The notes under the pieces: model-generated
What the model saw: the letters and a program-made list of their open reading frames with translations, nothing else
What the model was told of the DNA's origin: nothing
Database searches by the model: none
Assembly: GCF_002284565.1 (NCBI RefSeq)
Contig: NZ_NPKI01000015.1
Location: forward strand, 62,001-126,000
Direction: 5' to 3'
Length of the DNA: 64,000 bases
Source of the DNA: Mesorhizobium mediterraneum
GTDB lineage: Bacteria > Pseudomonadota > Alphaproteobacteria > Rhizobiales > Rhizobiaceae
Translations under genes and position numbers: made by a program
Shown: piece after piece, positions 26,003 to 38,019 of the stretch
Numbering within the stretch: position 1 is the stretch's first letter
Layout: every line of letters starts with the position of its first letter

Positions 26003-26977
26003 ATGACCGAAATCCTGCAGACCCCAAAGCTCGTCGTCGTGTTTGGCGGCTCCGGCTTTGTCGGCCGCCACGTGGTGCGGGCGCTGGCCAGACGCGGTTA
26101 TCGCATCAGGGTCGCCTGCCGCCGGCCCGATCTCGCCGGCCATCTGCAGCCGCTCGGCAATGTCGGCCAGATCCAGCCGGTGCAGGCCAATGTTCGTGTG
26201 CGCTGGTCGGTCGACCGCGCCGTGCAGGGTGCCGACCATGTCGTCAACCTGGTGGCGATCCTGCATGAGGGCGGCCGGCAGAAATTCACGTCCGTCCACG
26301 AATTCGGCGCCCGCGCGGTCGCCGAAGCGGCGCGCGCCGTCGGCGCCGGCCTCACCCATATCTCGGCGCTGGGCGCCGATCTGAACGCGCAATCGGACTA
26401 TGCGCGCACCAAGGCGCTCGGTGAGAAAGCTGTTCTGGAAACCATCGGCGATGCCGTCATCTTGCGGCCGTCGATCAATTTCGGGCCGGAGGACAGCTTC
26501 TTCAACCGCTTCGCCAACATGGCGCGTTATTCGCCGGTGCTGCCGCTGATCGGCGGCGGGCAGACCAAATTCCAGCCGGTCTATGTCGGCGATGTCGCTG
26601 AAGCGGTGGCGCGCTCGGTCGATGGCAAGGTCCAGGGCGGCCGGGTCTATGAGCTTGGCGGACCGCAGGTGCTGACCTTCAAGGAATGCATGCAGGAAAT
26701 GCTTGCCATGATCGACCGCAAACGGCTTCTGGTATCGGTGCCGTGGTGGGTGGCGAACATGCAGGCATCGATCCTCGGGCTTTTGCCCAATCCGCTGCTG
26801 ACCAAGGATCAGGTCCTGCAGCTGCGCGAGCACAACATCGTGTCGGCCGCGGCCACCAGGGAAGACAGGACGCTCGCCGGCCTCGGCATCCAGCCGCAGT
26901 CGATCGGCAGCATCCTGCCGAGCTATCTCTGGCGCTACCGCGCCGCCGGCCAGTTCCAGCGCAAGACGGCGGCATAA
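26003..26977 (+). CDS. NAD(P)-binding protein, complex I NDUFA9-like
   Basis: A 324-residue atypical SDR. The N-terminal cofactor motif is FGGSGFVGRHVVRALARRGY, followed by the atypical SDR core with RPSINFGPEDSFFNRFANMA. The family resembles the mitochondrial complex I accessory subunit NDUFA9 and is widespread in alphaproteobacteria. The classical YxxxK motif appears as YARTK (QSDYARTKALGE). The bacterial role is not settled; it is not in an nuo operon here. Confidence 0.88.
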   Translation: MTEILQTPKLVVVFGGSGFVGRHVVRALARRGYRIRVACRRPDLAGHLQPLGNVGQIQPVQANVRVRWSVDRAVQGADHVVNLVAILHEGGRQKFTSVHEFGARAVAEAARAVGAGLTHISALGADLNAQSDYARTKALGEKAVLETIGDAVILRPSINFGPEDSFFNRFANMARYSPVLPLIGGGQTKFQPVYVGDVAEAVARSVDGKVQGGRVYELGGPQVLTFKECMQEMLAMIDRKRLLVSVPWWVANMQASILGLLPNPLLTKDQVLQLREHNIVSAAATREDRTLAGLGIQPQSIGSILPSYLWRYRAAGQFQRKTAA

Positions 26978-26995
26978 CACCAGCCAATCAGACGC

Positions 26996-28369
26996 TCACG
27001 AAACGCGCCGTGTGACCTGCATCGGCAGGCCGCCCTGCGGTTGCGTCGTCAGTTTCTGCACCGGCCATGGCTTGGTCTCGGCGGTGGTGTCGAAGCGAAA
27101 CCGCGACAGCATGATGGCCAGCGCGATGATCGCCTCCTGCATGGCAAAGCTGGCGCCGATACAAACGCGAGGGCCGGCACCGAACGGCAAATACTGGAAG
27201 CGGTCGATCTTCTCGCGATTTCCCGGATGAAAGCGTTCGGGCATGAAGGCGTCGGGTCTGTCCCACAGCTTGCGATGGCGGTGGACGACCCAGGGCATGA
27301 CCAGCACCGCGGCGCGGCGCGGTATATAGAGGCCGTTCCAGGTTTCGGGCTCGATCGGCTCGCGATTGATCGACGGCGCCGGCGGATAGAGCCTGAGCGC
27401 TTCGTCGAACGCGGCGCGGGTGAACGGCATGGCGTCGAGCCATTTTGTCGGGTCGGGCTCGCGCGCCAGCACGGCATCGATCTCGCGCTCGATCTTCTCG
27501 CGCTCCCAAGGCGCTTCGGCCAGGCAATAGAGCGTCCAGCCAAGTGCTCGCGCCGTGGTTTCGTGGCCGGCGCCGATGAAGGTGATGATGTTGTCCTCGA
27601 CCTCGGCGCGCGTCAGCCCGTCCGGACCCTCCGCCTTGAGCAAAAGCGTGAGAAAATCCTGCGGCACCTTGTCCGGATCGCGCTTGACCCGCTCTTCGCG
27701 CATCTTGACGGTGTCGGTGACGATCTTGCGGAAATAGGCCATGGTCTTGCGGCCGCGGATGCGGGTCAGGCGCGGCAGCCATTCGGGTGCCCGCAACAGG
27801 TCGAGCGGATCAACCCGGCCCATCGTCTCGAACAGCCGGTCGATCTCCTTGGCGAAGCTGCCCGGTTCGCCTGATATCTCGCCGGAAAACAGCGTCTCGG
27901 CCAGGATGTCAAAGGTAAGCAGCGTCATGTCATGGGCGATGTCCGACGTGCCGCGGCCCTCGTAGCGCGTGACGAACTCCCGCGTGCGCCTCAGCATCGG
28001 CCCGGCAAAACCGAAGATGTGGCGCGGCGTGAACACCGGCGCCATCGCCTTGCGTGAACGCCTCCATACCTCACCTTCGGCGGTCAGCAGGCCGTCGCGC
28101 AGGATCGGCCGCAGGATCATCTGGCGCACCGTCGCCATCTTGTAGTTTTTGGCGTTGTCGACCAGCACGTGGCGGATCAGGCCGGGGTCGTTGGCGATGA
28201 CCAGCGGCCCCCCGATGCCGGTCACCGATATCCAGGGTTGGTTATAGGTCGGCTCGCCCCACAGTTCGAGCGGGTTGCGATAGACGATACGGATCATCTC
28301 CAGCGTCGAAGGCGGCGACGTGCGCGGTTTCGGCGCCGGCGGGACGAAGGGGGCGGGCTGACTGTCCAT
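26996..28369 (-). CDS. Cytochrome P450
   Basis: A 457-residue haem-thiolate monooxygenase. The I-helix (FIGAGHETTARAL), the ExxR motif (FDEALRLYPPAP) and the haem loop with the cysteine ligand (FGAGPRVCIGASFA) are intact. There is no membrane anchor, so it is a soluble bacterial P450 resembling the CYP4/CYP102-like or CYP1-like fatty acid hydroxylase type. The ATG at 28369 (MDSQPAPFVPPAPKP) has GGAG six bases upstream. The frame is open to 28609 but without a better start. No ferredoxin partner is near. Divergent from gyrB; the 345-base space between holds the gyrB promoter and nothing else recognised. Confidence 0.94.
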   Translation of the reverse strand: MDSQPAPFVPPAPKPRTSPPSTLEMIRIVYRNPLELWGEPTYNQPWISVTGIGGPLVIANDPGLIRHVLVDNAKNYKMATVRQMILRPILRDGLLTAEGEVWRRSRKAMAPVFTPRHIFGFAGPMLRRTREFVTRYEGRGTSDIAHDMTLLTFDILAETLFSGEISGEPGSFAKEIDRLFETMGRVDPLDLLRAPEWLPRLTRIRGRKTMAYFRKIVTDTVKMREERVKRDPDKVPQDFLTLLLKAEGPDGLTRAEVEDNIITFIGAGHETTARALGWTLYCLAEAPWEREKIEREIDAVLAREPDPTKWLDAMPFTRAAFDEALRLYPPAPSINREPIEPETWNGLYIPRRAAVLVMPWVVHRHRKLWDRPDAFMPERFHPGNREKIDRFQYLPFGAGPRVCIGASFAMQEAIIALAIMLSRFRFDTTAETKPWPVQKLTTQPQGGLPMQVTRRVS

Positions 28370-28387
28370 GGCGTGCTCCGCTGGTGA

Positions 28388-31186
<2,799 letters not shown>

Positions 31187-31230
31187 AGCCCAAGCCGGGT
31201 GCTCAATTTCGGATGTTTGAGACATAATTG

Positions 31231-31252
31231 GTAGGCTTAAGCTTACCAAACA
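31231..31252. repeat. Short palindrome downstream of gyrB
   Basis: TTGGTAGGCTTAAGCTTACC with its last two bases AA forms a 22-base near-perfect palindrome centred on TTAA. It has no T-run after it, so it is a weak terminator candidate or an operator for the small membrane genes downstream. Confidence 0.4.
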
Positions 31253-31354
31253 TGTCTACCGCCCCCAACAAAGATCACTGAGGGCCGGCCGGAACGGAAC
31301 GGCTTCCAAGGCATTGTAATCGATCAACGATCACAATAGCCGCAGGAGGCACTC

Positions 31355-31432
31355 ATGGGACGTGGCATTTTGCTCTGGCTTCTCGGAGTCCCGATTCCGA
31401 TCATTATTCTCATCATGCTTTTCGCACGGTAG
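31355..31432 (+). CDS. 25-residue hydrophobic membrane peptide
   Basis: A tiny ORF: MGRGILLWLLGVPIPIIILI continues with MLFAR and a TAG stop. It has a perfect ribosome site (AGGAGG, six bases before ATG) and ends nine bases before the next gene. It is a single membrane segment with a Pro-Ile-Pro kink. Very similar short peptides occur in many Rhizobiales next to PhnA-like membrane proteins, so it is probably real and not random. Role unknown; a membrane stress or envelope function is a guess. Confidence 0.72.
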   Translation: MGRGILLWLLGVPIPIIILIMLFAR

Positions 31433-31441
31433 GGGGCTGAC

Positions 31442-32359
31442 ATGCAGTCAACCCTAACGGCTGTCGACGTTTCCACGCCGACGGAATCCTCCTCCACCGC
31501 TGTCAGCTGGGGGCCGATCATTGCCGGCGCGTTCGCTGCCTCGACGCTGACCTTGATCCTGATGCTGCTCGGCTCCGGGCTCGGGCTGACCATGGTTTCG
31601 CCGTGGTCCGGCTTGAGCACCTCGGTCACAACTTTCGCGGCCTCCACCGCGGCGTGGCTGATCATCGTGCAGTGGCTGTCGTCGGCTCTCGGCGGCTATC
31701 TTGCCGGGCGGCTGCGCACCAAATGGGTCGGCGTCCACACCGATGAAGTCTTTTTCCGCGATACCGCTCACGGCTTCCTCGCTTGGGCGCTTGCGACCTT
31801 GCTCGTTGCCGCGGTGCTCGGTTCGGCGCTCTCCGCGGCTATCGGAACTGGTGTCCAGGCCGCTTCGACTGTCGCGTCTGGCGCGGCAATGGGCGCTTCG
31901 GCAGGTGCTAGTGCGAACGTCGGAAGCGGCTCGACCGACAACGCAACGTCGTACTTCGTCGATACGTTGTTCCGCCCGGCCGATGCGGCCAGGCTTGCTG
32001 CCGCCAATCCGGAGAGCGATGCGGCGGCCACGGCGCAGGCTTCACGCATTTTGATCGCGAGCGCAGCTGCAGGCGAAGTTTCGGCAGACGACAAGACCTA
32101 TCTGTCGCAGTTGGTGGCTGCCCGCACGGGGCTGTCGGAACCGGATGCCAAGGCCCGTGTGGATGCGGTGATTGCCAGGGCACAGGAAACAAAGGTCCAG
32201 GCCCAGCAGGCCGCCGATACCGCCAGGAAGGCCGGTGCCAGTTTTGCGCTGGTTGGCGCGCTGTCCCTGGTCGTCGGCGCCTTCATCGCGAGCGCGGCGG
32301 CCGCCCTTGGCGGCAGGCAACGCGACGACGAGGAGGCGGTCTTCCTGACCAACCGTTGA
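31442..32359 (+). CDS. PhnA-like multi-spanning membrane protein
   Basis: A 305-residue protein with three N-terminal hydrophobic segments (WGPIIAGAFAASTLTLILML and two more to about residue 140) and one near the C-terminus (ALVGALSLVVGAFIASAAAA). Between them is a ~100-residue Ala-rich hydrophilic region. In rhizobial genomes such proteins are often labelled PhnA-like; there is no evidence for phosphonate metabolism. It forms a unit with the 25-residue peptide before it. Confidence 0.72.
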   Translation: MQSTLTAVDVSTPTESSSTAVSWGPIIAGAFAASTLTLILMLLGSGLGLTMVSPWSGLSTSVTTFAASTAAWLIIVQWLSSALGGYLAGRLRTKWVGVHTDEVFFRDTAHGFLAWALATLLVAAVLGSALSAAIGTGVQAASTVASGAAMGASAGASANVGSGSTDNATSYFVDTLFRPADAARLAAANPESDAAATAQASRILIASAAAGEVSADDKTYLSQLVAARTGLSEPDAKARVDAVIARAQETKVQAQQAADTARKAGASFALVGALSLVVGAFIASAAAALGGRQRDDEEAVFLTNR

Positions 32360-32469
32360 TCGGTGCTTGACGGTGCCCTCCATGCCGGACTGTGAGCCGG
32401 CATGGGCCTGTTGTTTTAATGGCGATCGCCATGGATTGCGCGCGCTGATTCGCCGAGACGAGCGGGCTC

Positions 32470-33972
32470 CTATTTTCCAGCAGCGATCGTCGGCACTGCC
32501 TGACTTGGCTCGAATTTGCGGCCGAGGTCGACTGCGTCGCGCAGCACGTCAATATGCGAACGCGGCGTGCCGGCGGCTGGGGCGATCTCGATACCGGTAG
32601 CCTTCAGTGACCAGTAGAGCGTGTGGGTGAAGATGCGACCACGCGAACTGCGCAACTTGACCTGAATGTTCTCCACGCCGGGGCCGAAATTTTCTGCCAT
32701 CGGCCCGGAGACCGGGTCGCCCGTCAGCCAGCCATTGCCCCTGTCGAAGATGTTGGTCCAACGTGTCGCGGCAAACACTGCGCCATGATGCACCGCCCGC
32801 TGTGGCTTGCCCGAACGGCTGCGCCCTTCCTGGTAAAGGACGGTTCCACCGGCCGCCGTCTCGGCGATCGGCGGGCATGCCGAGAACAGCCGCTCAGCGA
32901 TGCCTCGCCTGAATTCGGCGAGATTATAGGTCACCAAAAACTCGCTGTGGGTCAGCGGGCTGCCGAGCGTGACGAAATCGCTGATCTTCCACGGCAATGG
33001 ATGATCGGCGTCCCTGACGCGAAGCTGCCGATAGAGCTCCCATTGGGCGCGCCGGAATCCGGAAAAATCATCCAAGCTGTCGGGCCAAGCAGAAACATCG
33101 GCGTTGAGCGCGGTCGTGTCGACGGCGCGGATCGCTTTCAGTCTTGCTTTGTCGCGGACGGCTTCCAGCTTTCGGGGCCTGAAATCGGCCCACAATATCT
33201 GCAGCAGATCATAGGCGATGATTGATCCCAGGCTGTGCGAGACCAGCACGATCCGGTCGTAGGCATCGTCCATCATGAGACGCCTCAGCAGCGTCAGGCC
33301 ACGGTCTCGGACAAGCGCGCGCTTCTCGACCGTTGCCGCTTCAGCACGCACATACGCGGCCACATCGCCGAAATAAGGTAGGCCAAAGCGGTCCACCAAC
33401 CAGATGACGAACGAGGCCAGGATCGTGACGAGCGTGCCCGTAGTCCAGGAAATATACCCTTGCGAGGCCGATGTCGCGAGCACGAGCGCCGCGCACAGGA
33501 CCGTTATGACGGCCAGAAGCGTGACGACATAGAGCCCGCGGGCGTCGCGCGGAATGTCGGCAGGCTTGCGCCAGAGCAGGCTCGTCACCCAGGCTGCAAG
33601 CCGGCCTCGTGTCGTGCCTTGCGTGATGTCGGCCCAGTAAAGCTCGTAGAAATCGGTGCGGCGGCCATCGACATCGTAAGGGGTGGTGATCCGGCGAAGC
33701 TCGTGTGAGTTCGTCCGGCTGTCGGGCGTGATCCAGCTCCGGTTGATCTTCTCGCCGGCGGGCCGGCCTGGATCGGAGACACGGGCATAAAACGGCACGC
33801 GAGCGGGATCGTGACTCCAGACAGCCTGAACAAATTCCCTCAGCGTGCTCATGGGCCGCTGTTCGCCCATGCCATGCACGATGACCACAGCCTGGCTGAG
33901 CTTGCGGGGCGCTTTACCCGGGGCCGGCGTATTGGCCGTGACCGGCGACGCAGCAGGATGACGGTCGGACAC
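32470..33972 (-). CDS. Membrane protein with alpha/beta-hydrolase serine motif
   Basis: A 500-residue protein. The N-terminal part has a strand and turn typical of hydrolases (QAVVIVHGMGEQRPMSTLRE); two hydrophobic segments follow near residues 145-200 (TLLAVITVLCAALVLA, LVTILASFVIWLVDRFG); then the nucleophile motif VSHSLGSIIAYDLLQ (G-less GxSxG variant, S-H-S-L-G). It may be a membrane-bound esterase or lipase; family not recognised. The GTG start at 33972 has a strong ACGGAGG ribosome site five bases upstream; the ATG at 34035 has none. No obvious partner gene. Confidence 0.7.
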   Translation of the reverse strand: MSDRHPAASPVTANTPAPGKAPRKLSQAVVIVHGMGEQRPMSTLREFVQAVWSHDPARVPFYARVSDPGRPAGEKINRSWITPDSRTNSHELRRITTPYDVDGRRTDFYELYWADITQGTTRGRLAAWVTSLLWRKPADIPRDARGLYVVTLLAVITVLCAALVLATSASQGYISWTTGTLVTILASFVIWLVDRFGLPYFGDVAAYVRAEAATVEKRALVRDRGLTLLRRLMMDDAYDRIVLVSHSLGSIIAYDLLQILWADFRPRKLEAVRDKARLKAIRAVDTTALNADVSAWPDSLDDFSGFRRAQWELYRQLRVRDADHPLPWKISDFVTLGSPLTHSEFLVTYNLAEFRRGIAERLFSACPPIAETAAGGTVLYQEGRSRSGKPQRAVHHGAVFAATRWTNIFDRGNGWLTGDPVSGPMAENFGPGVENIQVKLRSSRGRIFTHTLYWSLKATGIEIAPAAGTPRSHIDVLRDAVDLGRKFEPSQAVPTIAAGK

Positions 33973-34074
33973 CAGTGCCTCCGTTGGTGCAAATCCCGGA
34001 ACAGAATTCGCCCATCGTAGCTCTGAAACCGGCATGGAAGCAAAGACGCTCCAGGCCGGATGCTCAGGGTCAAG

Positions 34075-34098
34075 AAAAAACCCGGCGGGGAGCCGGGC
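34075..34098 (-). terminator. Terminator of the pnt operon
   Basis: On the minus strand CCCGGC/GCCGGG with a five-base loop is followed by six T. It lies 44 bases after the pntB stop and ends the three-gene transhydrogenase operon. Confidence 0.88.
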
Positions 34099-34141
34099 TT
34101 AATCCGAGCAACTGGCGGTGTGTCGGGGCCGCGAAGCCGGA

Positions 34142-35539
34142 TCAGTGATCCATGGCCTTGACGATCTCTTCGGTCATCTTCTTGGCGTCGCCGAGCAGCA
34201 TCATGGTGCCGTCCTTGTAGAACAGCGTGTTGTCGATGCCGGCATAGCCGGAGCCGAGCGAGCGCTTGACGAACAGGCAGGTGCGGGCCTTGTCGACATC
34301 GAGGATCGGCATGCCGTAGATCGGCGACGACTTGTCGTCGCGGGCGGACGGGTTGGTGACGTCGTTGGCGCCGATGACATAGGCGACATCGGCCTGCGCG
34401 AATTCGGAGTTGATGTCCTCCAGCTCGAACACCTCGTCGTAAGGCACGTTGGCTTCGGCCAGCAGCACGTTCATGTGGCCGGGCATGCGGCCGGCGACCG
34501 GATGAATGGCGTATTTGACGTCGACACCGGCTGCCTTGAGCTTGTCGGCCATCTCGCGCAGCGCATGCTGCGCCTGGGCGACCGCCATGCCGTAGCCCGG
34601 CACGATGATGACCTTCTGCGCGTTCATCATCAGATAGGCGGCATCGTCGGCCGAACCCTGCTTGACCGTGCGCTCGATGCCGTCGTCGGCAGCGGCGGAA
34701 GTCTCGCCGCCGAAGCCGCCGAGGATGACCGAGATGAACGACCGGTTCATGCCCTTGCACATGATGTAGGACAGGATCGCACCGGACGAGCCGACCAGCG
34801 CGCCGGTGATGATCAGCGCCAGATTGCCGAGCGTGAAGCCGAGTGCTGCCGCCGCCCAGCCCGAATAGGAATTCAGCATCGAGACGACCACCGGCATGTC
34901 GGCGCCGCCGATCGGGATGATGAGCAGGACGCCAAGGACAAGCGATGCCGCGACGATCAGCCAGAACACCAGCTTGGACTCGCTGGTGACCAGCAGCACG
35001 ATCAGCACGATCAGCGCGATGCCGAGAGCGGCGTTGATGAAGTGGCGGCCGCCGATCATGATCGGCTTGCCCGACATGCGGCCGTCGAGCTTGAGGAAGG
35101 CAATGACCGAGCCGGTGAAGGTGATGGCGCCGATGGCGACACCAAGGCTCATCTCGATCAGCGCCTGGGCGTGGATGTCGGCGACCGTGCCGATGCCAAA
35201 ACTTTCCGGCGCATAGATGGCGGCAGCCGCCACCATGACGGCGGCAAGGCCGACCAGCGAATGGAAGGCGGCGACCAGCTGCGGCATCGAGGTCATGGCG
35301 ATGCGTCGGGCGGTGACCGCGCCGACCGAGCCGCCGATCAAAAGACCGAGCACGATGAGGCCGAAGCCGCCCGCCGAAGGGGTCGCCAGCGCCAACGTGG
35401 TGGCAATGGCGATGCCCATGCCGATCATGCCGTACATGTTGCCCTGACGGCTGGTGGTCGGGTGCGACAGGCCGCGCAATGCCAGGATGAACAGGATGCC
35501 GGAGACCAGATAGAGGAAGGAGGCGAAGTTGGCGTTCAT
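34142..35539 (-). CDS. pntB: NAD(P) transhydrogenase subunit beta
   Basis: A 465-residue inner-membrane subunit with about eight hydrophobic segments in the N-terminal 270 residues (domain II) and the NADP-binding domain III at the C-terminus (VIIVPGYGMAVAQAQHALRE, HPVAGRMPGHMNVLLAEA, VIGANDVTNPSARDD). With PntAA and PntAB it couples proton entry to hydride transfer from NADH to NADP+. It follows pntAB after six bases. Confidence 0.97.
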   Translation of the reverse strand: MNANFASFLYLVSGILFILALRGLSHPTTSRQGNMYGMIGMGIAIATTLALATPSAGGFGLIVLGLLIGGSVGAVTARRIAMTSMPQLVAAFHSLVGLAAVMVAAAAIYAPESFGIGTVADIHAQALIEMSLGVAIGAITFTGSVIAFLKLDGRMSGKPIMIGGRHFINAALGIALIVLIVLLVTSESKLVFWLIVAASLVLGVLLIIPIGGADMPVVVSMLNSYSGWAAAALGFTLGNLALIITGALVGSSGAILSYIMCKGMNRSFISVILGGFGGETSAAADDGIERTVKQGSADDAAYLMMNAQKVIIVPGYGMAVAQAQHALREMADKLKAAGVDVKYAIHPVAGRMPGHMNVLLAEANVPYDEVFELEDINSEFAQADVAYVIGANDVTNPSARDDKSSPIYGMPILDVDKARTCLFVKRSLGSGYAGIDNTLFYKDGTMMLLGDAKKMTEEIVKAMDH

Positions 35540-35545
35540 GGCGCT

Positions 35546-35971
35546 CTACTTGTCCTTCTTCTTGTACATCGCCAGCATGCGCTGGGTGACGAGAAAGCCG
35601 CCGAAGATGTTGACCGAGACCAGCATCAGCGCGACGAAACCGAAGCCGGTGGCGATGCCGGACGCCGAGATGCCGACGGCAAGCAGCGCGCCGACGACGA
35701 TGACCGAGGAGATGGCGTTGGTCACTGCCATCAGCGGCGTGTGCAGCGCCGGCGTCACCGACCAGACGACGTAATAGCCAACGAAGATCGCCAGGACGAA
35801 AATGGCGAAACGGAAGACGAACGGATCGATCGCCCCGCCGGACAGCGCGTGCGCAGCGTCGGCTGCCGCATCGGTGCCGCCTGGAGCGGTGGCCAGATCC
35901 TGCACCGCAAGCCGGACGGCGGCGGTCGCCTGGTCGAGCTGGTCGAGGGCTTTCTGCAAGGTCTGGTCCAT
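35546..35971 (-). CDS. pntAB: NAD(P) transhydrogenase subunit alpha part 2
   Basis: A 141-residue protein with three or four hydrophobic segments ([53 protein letters not shown]). It is the membrane part that in enteric PntA is fused to the NAD domain; the split form is normal in alphaproteobacteria. It starts with ATG at 35971, overlapping the pntAA stop (TGATG). The N-terminal ~55 residues are an Ala-rich linker. Confidence 0.95.
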   Translation of the reverse strand: MDQTLQKALDQLDQATAAVRLAVQDLATAPGGTDAAADAAHALSGGAIDPFVFRFAIFVLAIFVGYYVVWSVTPALHTPLMAVTNAISSVIVVGALLAVGISASGIATGFGFVALMLVSVNIFGGFLVTQRMLAMYKKKDK

Positions 35972-37224
35972 CACGCGATCCCTTTCGGCTTATTAGCGGG
36001 CGACTTGGGTGCGGCAGGTTTCTTTGTAGCGGCCGGTTTCTTTGCAGCAGCGGGCTTCGCAGGCTCGGCCGAGGCGATCATCACCGCCGGCTTGCCGGCG
36101 AAGGCCGGATGCACGACCTGGCCGCCATCGGTCAGCATCGTCGCCTTGACCAGATCGTCGTCGCGGTTGATGGCAAGCGCCTTCGTGGTCTTGTCGACAA
36201 GCGTCTCTATGAACGCAAAGAGGTTCCTGGCATAGAGCAGCGAGGCGGATGCCGCGACGCGGCCCGGCACGTTGAGATGGCCGACGATCTTTACCCCGTT
36301 GGCCGTGGTCACCACCTGCCCGGGCACGGCGCCTTCGACATTGCCGCCGCGCTCGACCGCGAGGTCGATGATCACCGAGCCCGGCTTCATCGAGGCGACC
36401 ATCGCGGCCGAAACGAGCTTCGGCGCCGGACGGCCGGGAATCAGCGCCGTGGTGATGACGATGTCCTGCTTGGCGATGTGCTCGGCGGTCAGCGCCGCTT
36501 GCTTGGCCTGGTATTCCCTGGACATTTCCTTGGCGTAGCCGCCCGCCGTCTCGGCCGCCCTGAACTCCTCATCCTCGACCGCCAGGAACTTTGCTCCCAG
36601 CGAGGCGACCTGTTCCTTGGCGGCGGGGCGCACGTCGGTGGCGGTGACGACGGCGCCAAGCCGTCTTGCCGTCGCAATGGCCTGCAGGCCGGCGACGCCG
36701 ACGCCCATGATGAAGGCTTTCGCCGCCGGCACTGTGCCAGCCGCCGTCATCATCATCGGCAGCGCCCGGTCATATTCGGCAGCCGCGTCGATCACTGCCT
36801 GATAGCCGGCGAGGTTCGCCTGGCTGGACAGGACATCCATGGACTGGGCGCGGGTGATGCGCGGCATGAACTCCATCGAGAAGGCGGTGACGCCGGCCCT
36901 TGCCAGAGCATCGACGGCAGCATCGTTGCCGTAGGGATCCATGATGGCGATGACCGCTGTGCCCCGGCGATAGGCCTTCAGCTCCGCTTCGCTGGGCCGG
37001 CGCACCTTCAGCACCACATCGGCCTTGGCGATATCGCCGGCCTTACCGATCACGGCGCCCGCCTTGGCGAACTCCTCGTCGGGAATGCGCGATGCCGTGC
37101 CGGCGCCGCTTTCGACGATCACGTCGAACCCCAGCCCCGCCAGCCGCTTCACCGTATCCGGCGAGGCGGCAACGCGCGGCTCGTTCGCATCGAGCTCACG
37201 AGGGATGAAAACCGTCTGTCCCAC
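35971..37224 (-). CDS. pntAA: NAD(P) transhydrogenase subunit alpha part 1
   Basis: A 417-residue NAD-binding subunit (domain I), resembling alanine dehydrogenase: [20 protein letters not shown] at the start, [20 protein letters not shown], and the dinucleotide motif [20 protein letters not shown]. The last ~35 residues are a Lys-Pro-Ala-rich tail ([18 protein letters not shown]) not needed for the fold. First gene of the pnt operon; a promoter should lie between it and the small membrane protein gene at 37.3 kb. Confidence 0.96.
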   Translation of the reverse strand: MGQTVFIPRELDANEPRVAASPDTVKRLAGLGFDVIVESGAGTASRIPDEEFAKAGAVIGKAGDIAKADVVLKVRRPSEAELKAYRRGTAVIAIMDPYGNDAAVDALARAGVTAFSMEFMPRITRAQSMDVLSSQANLAGYQAVIDAAAEYDRALPMMMTAAGTVPAAKAFIMGVGVAGLQAIATARRLGAVVTATDVRPAAKEQVASLGAKFLAVEDEEFRAAETAGGYAKEMSREYQAKQAALTAEHIAKQDIVITTALIPGRPAPKLVSAAMVASMKPGSVIIDLAVERGGNVEGAVPGQVVTTANGVKIVGHLNVPGRVAASASLLYARNLFAFIETLVDKTTKALAINRDDDLVKATMLTDGGQVVHPAFAGKPAVMIASAEPAKPAAAKKPAATKKPAAPKSPANKPKGIA

Positions 37225-37324
37225 CGCATGATCCTTTCGGCTGGAACCTGTCTGCGCAGGACGCCGGCCGGACGTCCGGCGAAGTCGCGGGCAAGGGTTT
37301 GAAGGGCAAGGGGTTTTGAAGAAT

Positions 37325-37549
37325 TTACCGGAGAATGAAGGCGCCGACGGCGAGGATCAGAACGAACAGGATAAACCCGGAGAAGAAGCCGCCCGCAAAG
37401 AAGCCGAAAGCCATTGCCAAGAGCACGGCGGCGCAAAAGAGCGATCCGTATTTGGCGAGCATGACAAAGCCGGCATAGGTGCGGTCGTGCTCGGCATAGT
37501 CCATCTTCGCGCCCAGTTCGACAGGACCGGTCGGCGTGTGATCAGCCAT
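37325..37549 (-). CDS. aa3-type cytochrome c oxidase subunit IV-like small protein
   Basis: A 74-residue protein with a hydrophilic N-terminus (ELGAKMDYAEHDRTYAGFVM) and two hydrophobic segments (AAVLLAMAFGFFAGGFF, GFILFVLILAVGAFILR). The MDYxEHxxTYxxF pattern is that of bacterial aa3-type oxidase subunit IV. ATG at 37549 follows AAGGGG. It lies 100 bases upstream of pntAA on the same strand, but oxidase core genes are absent, so its partner is uncertain. Confidence 0.82.
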   Translation of the reverse strand: MADHTPTGPVELGAKMDYAEHDRTYAGFVMLAKYGSLFCAAVLLAMAFGFFAGGFFSGFILFVLILAVGAFILR

Positions 37550-37742
37550 AGGAATACCCCTTCGAAGACATCTTTGAGGCACATAGCGAAAAGCCGGGCC
37601 GAGGGCAATGGCGCTATTGCCGCATCGCCGGAGACAACAGCCTCAAAGGAAAGTTGAAGCCGCCAAGGATGTTCCGGAGGCGACCGTTGCAGCCGCCTTG
37701 CGCTTGCTTGCCGGCTAACGCTCGCCGCGCCAGCCGCCATTT

Positions 37743-37892
37743 TCAGCCGGCGAGCTGTGGAAACAACCCGAGCAGGCCGACGACGATCAGATAGAGCGCG
37801 ACGATGTAGTTGAGGAGCCGCGGCATCACCAGGATCAGCACGCCGGCAATCAGCGAGATCAGTGGAGTGAGTGCGAGCGTGGAAATGGTCAT
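37743..37892 (-). CDS. DUF3096-family small membrane protein
   Basis: A 49-residue ORF read from ATG 37892 (MTISTLALTPLISLIAGVLI, then LVMPRLLNYIVALYLIVVGL and LGLFPQLAG). It has an AAGGAA ribosome site and consists of two membrane segments. The RLLNYIVALYLIVVGLLGL core is typical of DUF3096. Function unknown. It lies on the same strand as the subunit IV-like gene, 190 bases upstream of it. Confidence 0.82.
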   Translation of the reverse strand: MTISTLALTPLISLIAGVLILVMPRLLNYIVALYLIVVGLLGLFPQLAG

Positions 37893-38019
37893 GTCGGTTC
37901 CTTTCGATAGAATTGCCGCCGGAGCGATGCAGATTGACGTCGTCCACGCGCCACCCGCGCGCCTCCCAGAACGCCGAAGCGGCCGGAAAGCTCCAGCCGC
38001 GCTCTAAATTTGCCAGATG

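Noticed and set aside
34118..36235. 705-residue open frame antisense to the pnt operon
   Set aside because: Asp/His/Arg-rich shadow of pntB and pntAB; no ribosome site, no recognisable domain.
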